The notes: generated by a model not told the origin, from the letters alone. Numbered from the stretch's first letter, positions 1-5,796 are shown. The stretch: 5,796 bases of DNA from Opitutaceae bacterium (GCA_025352845.1 JANXSC010000037.1:1-5796), one strand, 5' to 3'. Numbers and translations: made by a program.

Positions 1-52
1 CCCCACCGCAAAACTACCCCCGACTTCGGCTACGAATTATTCGGATCGGTTC
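1..52. other. Downstream flank of the hydrolase gene, no gene supported
   Basis: These 52 bases follow the TAA stop of the hydrolase gene. They hold a small palindrome (CGAATTATTCG, 33-43). On the minus strand there is also a weak CCGA/TCGG mini-hairpin followed by a short TTTT. This might contribute to transcript ending, but the stem is too short to call a terminator. One plus-strand frame is open from the left edge to a TAA at 54-56, so the tail of a convergent gene cannot be excluded or supported. Confidence 0.4.
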
Positions 53-2062
53 TTAACGTGCGGCGCCCGGTTTCAGAAATCCGCCAACGCGCAGCCACCG
101 GATCATCAGGCCGGGCCACTGGCCGAGCTGCGGATCGCCGAGGGACAGGCTCGTGCCATGGGGGCCGACTTGGTTGACGTGCGCCTCGGTTGGGATGTTC
201 GTGCCACGGAGCGCGGTCAGCGCGGTGACGACGGAACCGAGACCACCGCCGTCTTCGACGGTGCTGAACAAAAACGTCGGCGGCGCCTCGGCGGGCTTCG
301 TCAGATTGCGTCCGCCGTAGATCATGGCGCTAAAATTCGCGCGCGCCGACTCGCGCTCGATCGGATCGGTGGCGGCGGGATCGGGCTCGCCGATATTGTT
401 GTAGAACGCATCGGCGATCAGGCTGCCGCCGGCGGAGAAGCCGATGACGCCGATGCGATCGGCAGCGATCCCGAATTGGGCGGCGTGGGCGCGCACGTAG
501 CGTTGGGCGCGCTGGCCGTCTTTGGTGGAATGCTCGCGCGAAGAATAATTCGGGCCGATGCGGTAGCGCAGGACGAAGCCGGCGATGCCGTGACGGTTGA
601 GGAAGCGCGCGATTTGCACGCCCTCGTTGTCCATGCAGCGGTTGGTGAAGCCGCCGCCGGGGATGATGAGGAAGGCGGTGCCGGTGTTGTTGGAGGCGGG
701 CGCGGGGAAGGCGTAGAGCGCGGGTTTGTCCTCGTCGGTGAACAGGCCGTTTGCGTCGGCGAGTGCGCCGGGCGCGCCGGCGGGCCAGAGGAGAATAGGC
801 TCGGGGATGCCGGGCACGGGGCCGGGCAGAGTGAGTTTGATCTGTTCGACGTAGGCGGACTGGCCGGGATTTTTCGGGCCGCCGACGATGCCGCCGATGG
901 GAGCGGCGTAGTCGGACGATGAAGTGGGGCGCGCGGCGGGGGCGGGTTTCGCGGAGGAGAAGACTTCGATTTTAAGCTCAAGATTGGCGGAGGCGTCGGG
1001 TTTGAATTCGACGATGTAGTCGGTGGTGTCGGTCGGGCGGACTTTCGTGAACGAGTGCTGGTCGTCGATGCTGGGGGCGAGCACGCGGTGGTGGCCGAAA
1101 TGGATTTTTTCGGGAGTAAGCGCGCCGCCGCGTCCGCCGACGAGCTCGCCGCTGAAGGAATTGCTGAGCCAGCGGTTCATGTTTTGGCGGACATCGATTT
1201 TGTAGCGGCCGGCGAGCGGGCCTTGGTTGGCGGGCACGGAAAATTCGCCGATGGGGACGCCGGCAGTGGAGTTGATCACGCGGCCGATCACGGGGCCGAC
1301 GCCGGGCGAATCGAGCGGCGTGAAGACGATGTAGCCGTGCGGGAGCGGGCGGCCGTCGAGGTAGGCCATGCCCTTGAGTGGCACGCGTGGCTCATCGGTG
1401 AGGAGGCCGGAGAAACGCGCCCAGTTGAAAAACAATTCAGGCCAGGAACCGGCGGAGGGATTTTCGGCGGCGAGAATCGAAGTGAGATCGGCGCGCGCGA
1501 AGAAATGCGCGTCCACGGGCGCGCGCGCGGCGCGGAGTTTCGTCCAGAGATCGAGGGTGGAGCCGAGGTTGTCGGCGGTGTGGGTGGAGCTGACGAGGAA
1601 GGTGGGTGGGAATTTTTTTTCGGCGGCGAGGGCGGGTGGCGTGGCGGGTGCGCCCCAGATGAGGGCGACGAGAGCGGGGCGCGCGACATCGGCGTTGGAG
1701 GACGAATCGTAGGCGACGGTGGCGGCGGTTTCGGCACCCGTGGCGAAGCCGAGGAGGGCGATGCGCTTGGCGGAGATTTTGTAATCGGCGGCGTGGGCGC
1801 GGAGGTGTTGGAGCGCGGACGAGGTTTCGGCGGCGGTGGCCGTGGGGCGCAGTGCGAAGGCGGCGAGGCCGCGGTCGTTGAGCCAGCGCGCGAGCGGGAG
1901 CGCATCGGCGGTGGGGCCGGTGCCGGGGACGATGAGCACGGCACCGCCGGTAGCGTTTTTCGCGGGGAGGTGTGACGTGAACGCCAGAGTGTCGGCGGCG
2001 AAGACGGCCAGCGTGAGTGAGAGAAAGGCGAGCGCGATTTTGAGAAGGCGGATGGGTGTCAT
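53..2062 (-). CDS. Secreted tandem alpha/beta-hydrolase (esterase-like) with inactive N-terminal half
   Basis: This complete 669-residue protein is predicted to be exported and to act as a carboxylester hydrolase in the periplasm or outside the cell. Residues 1-22 form a signal peptide (basic MTPIRLLK, then a Leu/Ala-rich core, likely cut after VFA). Residues about 25-222 are a first alpha/beta-hydrolase domain. Residues about 226-360 resemble a carboxypeptidase-regulatory/transthyretin-like beta domain (GMAYLDGRPLPHGYIVFTP, later GPLAGRYKIDV). Residues about 420-665 are a second hydrolase domain resembling BD-FAE/acetyl-esterase-type enzymes: oxyanion-type IPGGGF at 467-472, nucleophile elbow GFSAGG with Ser543, probable acid Asp604 in VED, probable His635 in GPHG. 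The two hydrolase halves align over their length (PPTFLxS; SWPELFFNWARFSG against QWPGLMIRWLRVGG), so they arose by duplication. In the first half the catalytic positions read Ala107, Thr162 and Asp192, so it is probably non-catalytic. The substrate is unknown; acylated plant or algal polysaccharide is only a guess. ATG at 2062 is chosen because it places the signal peptide at the N-terminus; no Shine-Dalgarno is visible before it. Gene and fold are well supported, substrate is not. Confidence 0.88.
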   Translation of the reverse strand: MTPIRLLKIALAFLSLTLAVFAADTLAFTSHLPAKNATGGAVLIVPGTGPTADALPLARWLNDRGLAAFALRPTATAAETSSALQHLRAHAADYKISAKRIALLGFATGAETAATVAYDSSSNADVARPALVALIWGAPATPPALAAEKKFPPTFLVSSTHTADNLGSTLDLWTKLRAARAPVDAHFFARADLTSILAAENPSAGSWPELFFNWARFSGLLTDEPRVPLKGMAYLDGRPLPHGYIVFTPLDSPGVGPVIGRVINSTAGVPIGEFSVPANQGPLAGRYKIDVRQNMNRWLSNSFSGELVGGRGGALTPEKIHFGHHRVLAPSIDDQHSFTKVRPTDTTDYIVEFKPDASANLELKIEVFSSAKPAPAARPTSSSDYAAPIGGIVGGPKNPGQSAYVEQIKLTLPGPVPGIPEPILLWPAGAPGALADANGLFTDEDKPALYAFPAPASNNTGTAFLIIPGGGFTNRCMDNEGVQIARFLNRHGIAGFVLRYRIGPNYSSREHSTKDGQRAQRYVRAHAAQFGIAADRIGVIGFSAGGSLIADAFYNNIGEPDPAATDPIERESARANFSAMIYGGRNLTKPAEAPPTFLFSTVEDGGGLGSVVTALTALRGTNIPTEAHVNQVGPHGTSLSLGDPQLGQWPGLMIRWLRVGGFLKPGAAR

Positions 2063-2097
2063 GCAGGAAAATCTTTTGGAAGGCGCATTAATGGGCC

Positions 2098-2194
2098 TGT
2101 CATTCTGAGCGGAGCGAAGAATCCACTTGAAGTTACGCAGCGTTGTTCGAGGCGCGCGTGCCCAGTTGGATTCTTCGCTCCGCTCAGAATGACA
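2098..2194. repeat. 97-nt element with perfect 28-bp inverted arms (interspersed-repeat type)
   Basis: The left arm at 2098-2125 and the right arm at 2167-2194 are perfect reverse complements, 28 of 28 bases, around a 41-nt loop (2126-2166). The arm core is CATTCTGAGCGGAGCGAAGA. I recall this core as a very common interspersed repeat in Verrucomicrobiota, Acidobacteriota, Chloroflexota and others, where it produces spurious peptides such as ILSGAKNP and FFAPLRMT; both appear here if the element is translated. No target-site duplication is evident. The element lies 27 nt after the stop of the DUF1552 gene and 35 nt before the hydrolase start. In RNA it would fold into a strong stem-loop from either strand. 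For minus-strand transcription no U-tract follows the stem (a T5 run precedes it), so it is not a canonical rho-independent terminator, though it could block readthrough or protect 3' ends. The structure is certain; mobility and function are inferred. Confidence 0.9.
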
Positions 2195-2221
2195 AAAACA
2201 GGAGTCTTTTGGGGCGTGCTC

Positions 2222-3616
2222 TCACAGCGCCGCGAGGCGTCCCGTGGAATCGCCGAAGCGCTCCACATGCCCGCCGCCGATGCGGTCCATCATGCTGAGG
2301 AAGAGATTCGTGACGGGCTCGTCGTTGAATTTTTGGTAGCGACCGGTGCTCAGCGTGCCGCCGCCGGCGCCGGCGAGGATCACGGGGAGATTCGAGTGCG
2401 TGTGGCGGTTGCCGTCGGCGTTGCCGCTGCCGTAAACGATCTGGGAATTGTGCAGGAGGGAGTGGCCGTCGATGTCCTGCGTCGCCTCCATTTTTTCGAG
2501 GAAGTAGGCGAGCTGCGTCGCATACCACACGTCGATCTGGGTGACCTTCTCGACGTAGTCGGCCTTGTTGTTGTGGTGCGTGAGGAAGTGGTGGCCGTCG
2601 GCGATGTTGAGCTCGGGGTAGGTGCGATCGCTGCCCTCGCTGCCGAGGAGAAACGTGGCGACGCGCGTGCTGTCCGTCTGAAACGCGAGGTGCAGCATGT
2701 CGAACATGAGGCGCATATACGCGGTGGTGCTCTCGGGGATGCCGCCCGGGGCGTCGGCGGCGGGCTGCGGGCGGGCGGCGCGGGATTTTTCGGTGGCGGC
2801 GATGCGCTGCTCGATGTCGCGGACGCTGGTGAAATACTCGTCGAGCTTCGCGCGATCGCGGCCGGTGATCTTCGCCTGGAGCGCGCGGCTGTCGTCGAGG
2901 ATGAAGTCGAGGATCGAGCGTTGCTGCTGCTGGCGGAGGAGGAGATTTTTCTGGCGCTCGTCGCGCGGGCCGGCGCCGAAGAGGCGCTCGAAGAGCAGGC
3001 GCGGATCGATCTCGGGCGTGAGCGGGACGGTGGGGGAACTCCACGCGAGGTTGTGCTGGTAGATGCACGAATAGCCGGTGTCGCAGGTGCCGGCGTTTTG
3101 GATCGAGTCGCACGAGAGTTCGAGCGAGCGGAACGGCGTGAGCAGCCCGACCTCCTGCGCCATGATTTGATCGGCGGAGATGCCGGCGCGGTAGTCGGAG
3201 CCGCCGGACTTCGCGATGCGCACGCCGGTGAGGAAGGTGGCGTTGGCGCGCGCATGGTCGCCGCCGCCATCGCCGCCGCTGTTCGCGGAGAGATCGGTGA
3301 GGCCGCCGAGGATTTGGATTTTGTCCTTCACGCCGGCGAGCGGCGCGAGCGTGCGGTTGAGCGCGAAATCTTTTTCCGCGCCCGTGGGCCACCACGCGGG
3401 GGGGATCGCGCCGTTGGGGAAATAGAGAAACGCGGTGCGCAGCGGCGCGCCCGTGGCGGTGGTGGCCACGAGTTTTTCGCCCGCGACCGTCGCGCCGACG
3501 AGGCGCGTGGACCAGAACGATTCCAGTGCGGGGAGCGACAGGCACACGCCGAGGTTGCGGAGGAATTGGCGGCGGTTTTGGGCGGCGGGGGTGGGGCGAT
3601 GGAGCGCGGATTTCAT
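2222..3616 (-). CDS. DUF1552 family protein, Tat-exported
   Basis: This complete 464-residue protein matches the DUF1552 family (PF07586) from end to end. The N-terminus carries a twin-arginine signal (NRRQFLRNLG at 14-23, then a hydrophobic VCLSLPAL stretch), so it should be exported folded to the periplasm. Family landmarks in order are: FLYFPNGAIPPAWWP at 63-77; the HARANATFLTG segment at 121-131; QHNLAWSSPTVPLTPEIDPR at 187-206, followed by LLFERLFG; ILDFILDDSRALQAKI at 235-250 with the helical KLDEYFTSVRDIEQRI; HHFLTHHNN at 342-350; a YFLEKMEAT helix at 371-379; VYGSGNADGNRHTHSNLPV at 394-412; and a closing VERFGDSTGRL. The His/Asp-rich segments recall the related DUF1501/sulfatase-like proteins and could bind metal, but no reaction is established. 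The usual partner is the DUF1592 gene upstream, here separated by an extra 195-residue gene. ATG at 3616 is used because the Tat signal begins directly after it. The leader lacks a Shine-Dalgarno and is pyrimidine-rich. Family assignment is firm, biochemical role unknown. Confidence 0.95.
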   Translation of the reverse strand: MKSALHRPTPAAQNRRQFLRNLGVCLSLPALESFWSTRLVGATVAGEKLVATTATGAPLRTAFLYFPNGAIPPAWWPTGAEKDFALNRTLAPLAGVKDKIQILGGLTDLSANSGGDGGGDHARANATFLTGVRIAKSGGSDYRAGISADQIMAQEVGLLTPFRSLELSCDSIQNAGTCDTGYSCIYQHNLAWSSPTVPLTPEIDPRLLFERLFGAGPRDERQKNLLLRQQQQRSILDFILDDSRALQAKITGRDRAKLDEYFTSVRDIEQRIAATEKSRAARPQPAADAPGGIPESTTAYMRLMFDMLHLAFQTDSTRVATFLLGSEGSDRTYPELNIADGHHFLTHHNNKADYVEKVTQIDVWYATQLAYFLEKMEATQDIDGHSLLHNSQIVYGSGNADGNRHTHSNLPVILAGAGGGTLSTGRYQKFNDEPVTNLFLSMMDRIGGGHVERFGDSTGRLAAL

Positions 3617-3665
3617 TTGGAGCGTGGCGGGGAAAGGTGGTGAGACGGAGGGAGGGGGAGATTCC
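3617..3665 (-). promoter_or_regulatory. Pyrimidine-rich leader without Shine-Dalgarno before DUF1552
   Basis: Read on the minus strand, the 49 nt just before the DUF1552 ATG are mostly C and T, with only short purine interruptions and no AGGAGG-like site. The opposite strand has G-runs at 3629-3632, 3650-3652 and 3654-3658. Such a leader would be consistent with SD-independent initiation, for example through ribosomal protein S1, which is an inference. No convincing promoter was found here, so transcription probably comes from upstream. Confidence 0.35.
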
Positions 3666-3678
3666 TGTTAAATAGTTC

Positions 3679-4266
3679 TCACCAAAATCGCCACCAAGGC
3701 TTGGTGGCGTCGGGGCTCTTTTGATTTCTGCAAATCGGGCTCACCACAAATTCCCGCGCATCGAGATCAAACTCGAATCGAGCTTCTTCTCCTTCATAGC
3801 CGACTACCGCTATGCCGGAGAGGATTCGTCCCATAATGCACAGGCTATGGATGCCATCCGCGGCGAAGCGTGCGCTGGCCCAAAAGTCCCGACCGTCCTC
3901 GATCATGCGCAGGCAAGTGTCTCCAGCGATGAACTGATTTCGGAACGGATCGTAGGCGACGTCGTGAACGTAGTCTTCGATTAGTCTGTTGAGTAGCGTG
4001 CGCTTCGTCGCGTCGACCAAGTAAGCGAAGCCGCCGGCTACGACCATAAATCGATCTGGCTCGACGGCCTTAGTCACACGCATCGACGTTGATATTCCGC
4101 AGCCGAATTTCCCAATCCACTCGGAGATTCCGTCGGCATCGGTGAACCGAACCCAAAGCGTGTTGCCGCGATCCGAGCCGAACGAAATTTCCTTGAGCGC
4201 CCCGGAAGGTGGCTTCTCGTAGATAATCTCCGCGGTGGAGGCGGGCGATGTGCCGTTTGAAGTCAT
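3679..4266 (-). CDS. Uncharacterised 195-residue protein inserted between DUF1592 and DUF1552 genes
   Basis: I do not recognise a named family. The 195-residue product has no signal peptide or membrane segment, so it is probably cytoplasmic. It is rich in short beta-strand-like stretches with turns: NTLWVRFTDADG at 35-46, FMVVAGGFAYLVDATKR at 73-89, a VAYDPFRNQFIAGDT segment near residues 103-117, DGRDFWASARFAADGI at about 124-139, and FEFDLDAREFVV near 169-180. This suggests two or three blades of a beta-propeller-like or beta-sandwich fold. From memory, small bacterial proteins with a xVD-DG.xW-DGI-FxxDL pattern exist, without known function. The C-terminus is KPWWRFW. The start at ATG 4266 lies 3 nt after the DUF1592 stop, with a purine-rich AGAGTAGAG just upstream, so translation is probably coupled. 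Hand-counted 60-base rows fall mostly at 48-53 percent GC with one at 67, against 68 and 80 percent in rows sampled from the genes either side, which suggests later acquisition. Undisturbed length and codons favour a real gene; an immunity or regulatory role would be speculation. Confidence 0.8.
   Translation of the reverse strand: MTSNGTSPASTAEIIYEKPPSGALKEISFGSDRGNTLWVRFTDADGISEWIGKFGCGISTSMRVTKAVEPDRFMVVAGGFAYLVDATKRTLLNRLIEDYVHDVAYDPFRNQFIAGDTCLRMIEDGRDFWASARFAADGIHSLCIMGRILSGIAVVGYEGEEARFEFDLDAREFVVSPICRNQKSPDATKPWWRFW
3689..3709 (-). terminator. Perfect 21-bp palindrome at the gene's 3' end, terminator-like
   Basis: The arms CGCCACCAAG (3689-3698) and CTTGGTGGCG (3700-3709) are perfect reverse complements around a single central base. 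On the transcribed strand the RNA can form an 8-9 bp GC-rich stem with a 3-5 nt loop, followed by AUUUUGG and then the UGA stop. That resembles a weak intrinsic terminator or attenuator embedded in the last codons of the 195-residue gene (Ala-Thr-Lys-Pro-Trp-Trp-Arg). The U-tract is only four bases and is interrupted, so partial termination or mRNA 3'-end protection is as likely as full stop. A protein-binding or recombination site is another reading. The palindrome is certain, its function is not. Confidence 0.5.
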
Positions 4267-4269
4267 GCT

Positions 4270-5796
4270 CTACTCTAGACTCGTGACCTTCATCGTTGGT
4301 GTCGGTGCATCAGCCACGGCGCGACGTTGCTGGAAGGGCGCGGAATCCACAATGCCCATCAGCAGCTCGGAGAATTTGCCGCCGTTGCGCTCAAGGCGGG
4401 TGACGATGTGGTCCACGGTGGGAACGTCGTAGTAGTCAAGGCCGCGGCCGAGGGCGTAGATGAGGAGTTTCTCGGTGAGGGTGCGGTAGATTTCGTCGCG
4501 GTGCTGCGTGACGAGGATGCGTTTCAGTTCGCGGATGTTTTGGAAGGACTCGCCGGTCATCAGGGTGCCGGTGGCGTCCACGGGCTGGTCGAGCTCCTGC
4601 GTGCGGTAGAGGCCGAGGGCGTTGAAATTTTCGAGGGCGAGGCCGAGCGGGTCCATGCGCGCGTGGCACGAGGCGCAGAGGGCGTCCTCGCGGTGCTTGG
4701 CGAGCAGCTCGCGTTGCGAGGGCGCGCGGTCGGACATTTTTTTCTCGGTGTCCTCGAGCGAGGCGACGTTGGGCGGCGGCGGGGGCGCGGGGGCGCCGAG
4801 AATGTTTTCGAGAATCCATTTGCCGCGCTTCACGGGCGAGGTGCGCGTGGGGTTGGAGGTGACGGCGAGCGTGCTCGCGAGCGTGAGCACGCCGCCGCCG
4901 CGCGGATCGTCGGCGGGGAGCGGGATTTTTTTCAGGTCGGCGCCGGGCGCGGTGTCGGCGGGGAGGCCGTAATAGGCGGCGAGGGTGGCGTTGCGGAAAA
5001 CGTAGTCGCTGTCGATCAGCTCGAGGAGGTCGCGGTCGCCGCGTGCGACGTGCTCGAAGCACGCCTCGGCCTCGCGCTTGAGGGCCTCGCGCTGCGGGAG
5101 GGTGAGGTCATTCGGCGGCGGGGGCGGGGCGCCGAAGCGGCGTGCGGGCGGGGGCGGGGGCTTGATGCCCTCGCGCGCGAGGCCGAGAGGGCGGTTGATT
5201 GCGACGTGAAGGATGTCGCGCGAGAGGAGCCACTGGCCGGTGAAATTTTCGATGAGCGCGGACGCCTTGGGATCGGCGAGGAGACGCTGCACTTGGGCGG
5301 AGAGATTTTTTCGCAGCGTGCCGGCGGCGGCGAGTTGCAGCAGCTCGGCGTCGGGCGTGGAAGACCAGAGGAAATAGGAGAGGCGCGAGGCGAGGGAGTA
5401 TTCGTCGACGTTGACGAAGCGCGCGCCGCGCGCCGCAGGGGCGGCTTCTTCGAGGCGGAAAATAAAACGCGGCGACGCGAGGATGGCGACGAACGCGCGA
5501 GAAATGCCGGTCTCGAACGTCGTGCCCGGCGTCGTGTAAACGCTCTCGGCGATTTGCACGAGGCGGTCGAGGACAGCGGGTTCGGGCGGGCGGCGGTAGG
5601 CCTTGGTGGCGAAACTCGTGATGACCTCGCGGGCGTAGGCGCGGCGGGCTGAGGCGGCGGCGGGTGGCTCCGCGCGCGGAAAGAAGCGGGCGTAGAGATC
5701 GGCGGTCTTCTGCACCACGCCGGAGTTGACGACAGTGTCGTTCAGCGCCGACAGCACCCACACCGCCGCGAGCAGGTCACTGCCGGTGATCAGGTC
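4270..5796 (-). CDS. DUF1592/DUF1588/DUF1585 cytochrome-like protein, 5'-truncated by window edge
   Basis: The frame is open to the right edge: 11 further codons (DLITGSDLLAA) precede the GTG at 5763, so this is the last 508 residues of a longer protein and no start should be placed here. Using visible residue numbers, the order is: DUF1595 at about 50-117 (AYAREVITSFATKAYRRPP, then SPRFIFRLEE); DUF1592 at about 129-278 (EYSLASRLSYFLWSSTPDAE, FTGQWLL, DYVFRNATLAAYYGL); DUF1588 at about 299-398 (TSNPTRTSPVKRGKWILENI, CASCHARMDPLGLALENF); and DUF1585 at about 416-492 (EKLLIYALGRGLDYYD). CASCH at 374-378 (bases 4663-4677) fits the CxxCH c-type heme signature, so the mature protein would be periplasmic. 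The missing N-terminus in this family normally carries a signal peptide, often a cytochrome-c-like domain, and DUF1587. Two proline clusters (212-230 and 335-343) are noticeable. These proteins accompany DUF1552 proteins in Planctomycetota, Verrucomicrobiota and relatives; a joint redox or polymer-processing role is only presumed. Family assignment is firm. Confidence 0.95.
   Translation of the reverse strand, partial: DLITGSDLLAAVWVLSALNDTVVNSGVVQKTADLYARFFPRAEPPAAASARRAYAREVITSFATKAYRRPPEPAVLDRLVQIAESVYTTPGTTFETGISRAFVAILASPRFIFRLEEAAPAARGARFVNVDEYSLASRLSYFLWSSTPDAELLQLAAAGTLRKNLSAQVQRLLADPKASALIENFTGQWLLSRDILHVAINRPLGLAREGIKPPPPPARRFGAPPPPPNDLTLPQREALKREAEACFEHVARGDRDLLELIDSDYVFRNATLAAYYGLPADTAPGADLKKIPLPADDPRGGGVLTLASTLAVTSNPTRTSPVKRGKWILENILGAPAPPPPPNVASLEDTEKKMSDRAPSQRELLAKHREDALCASCHARMDPLGLALENFNALGLYRTQELDQPVDATGTLMTGESFQNIRELKRILVTQHRDEIYRTLTEKLLIYALGRGLDYYDVPTVDHIVTRLERNGGKFSELLMGIVDSAPFQQRRAVADAPTPTMKVTSLE

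Noticed and set aside
158..1975. Plus-strand open frames at 158-922 and 1055-1975
   Set aside because: They mirror the hydrolase gene, have biased Gly/Ala/Val/Glu composition and no domain or signal features; explained by high GC with few stop codons.
2059..2268. Small minus-strand open frame with peptides ILSGAKNP and FFAPLRMT
   Set aside because: These peptides are the translation of the inverted-repeat arms, a known type of spurious ORF, and the frame overlaps both the DUF1552 end and the hydrolase start.
2189..3643. Long open frame on the plus strand (484 codons) antisense to the DUF1552 gene
   Set aside because: The product is a low-complexity Val/Ala/Gly/Glu/Arg-rich chain typical of the reverse frame of a GC-rich gene; the minus-strand protein matches DUF1552 throughout.
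3669..3697. Possible sigma-70 promoter TTGGTG-17-TATTTA before DUF1552
   Set aside because: Only about three of six bases match at each hexamer and the -35 lies within the palindrome arm; too weak to call.
3667..3709. Possible integron attC-like or cassette site (ATTTAAC matching RYYYAAC on the minus strand, next to the palindrome)
   Set aside because: No matching GTTRRRY partner at the proper distance and no imperfect-palindrome L-box arrangement; a 7-bp degenerate match is expected by chance.
5763..5763. GTG at 5761-5763 as the start of the DUF1592 gene
   Set aside because: The frame stays open upstream to the window edge, and the family's usual N-terminal domains are missing, so the gene continues outside the window.
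1..5796. CRISPR array, tRNA or rRNA genes, transposase genes
   Set aside because: No regularly spaced repeats, no cloverleaf or rRNA-like sequence and no transposase motifs were seen on either strand.

Overview
The window looks like high-GC bacterial chromosome with four genes, all on the minus strand and reading from the right edge to the left. The gene content is a DUF1592-family cytochrome-like protein, a Tat-exported DUF1552 protein and a secreted esterase-like protein with a planctomycete-style regulatory-like domain. Together with the GC-rich, alanine/proline-rich coding, this points to the Planctomycetota/Verrucomicrobiota group. Opitutaceae-like Verrucomicrobiota is my best guess. That placement is inferred from gene families and composition, not from a marker gene.

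In transcription order: (1) 5796-4270, the 3' part of a DUF1595/DUF1592/DUF1588/DUF1585 protein with a CxxCH motif, running off the right edge. (2) After only 3 nt, a 195-residue protein of unknown function (4266-3679). It has clearly lower GC than its neighbours, and its last codons, for a Trp-rich tail, lie in a perfect 21-bp palindrome. (3) After 62 nt of pyrimidine-rich leader, a complete DUF1552 protein with a twin-arginine signal (3616-2222). (4) A 159-nt spacer holding a 97-nt element with perfect 28-bp inverted arms. (5) A 669-residue secreted double alpha/beta-hydrolase (2062-53), whose N-terminal half has lost all three catalytic residues while the C-terminal half keeps them. The first 52 bases hold no supportable gene.

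DUF1592 and DUF1552 genes usually sit next to each other in these phyla and are thought to work together in the cell envelope, but their reaction is not established. Here the pair is split by a gene of different composition, so that small gene looks like a later insertion that kept the reading direction and tight spacing of the operon. The downstream hydrolase may or may not share the transcript, because the hairpin-forming repeat lies between. The points most worth checking are the inserted gene with its palindrome-encoded KPWWRFW tail, the catalytically dead hydrolase half, and the 28-bp inverted-repeat element.
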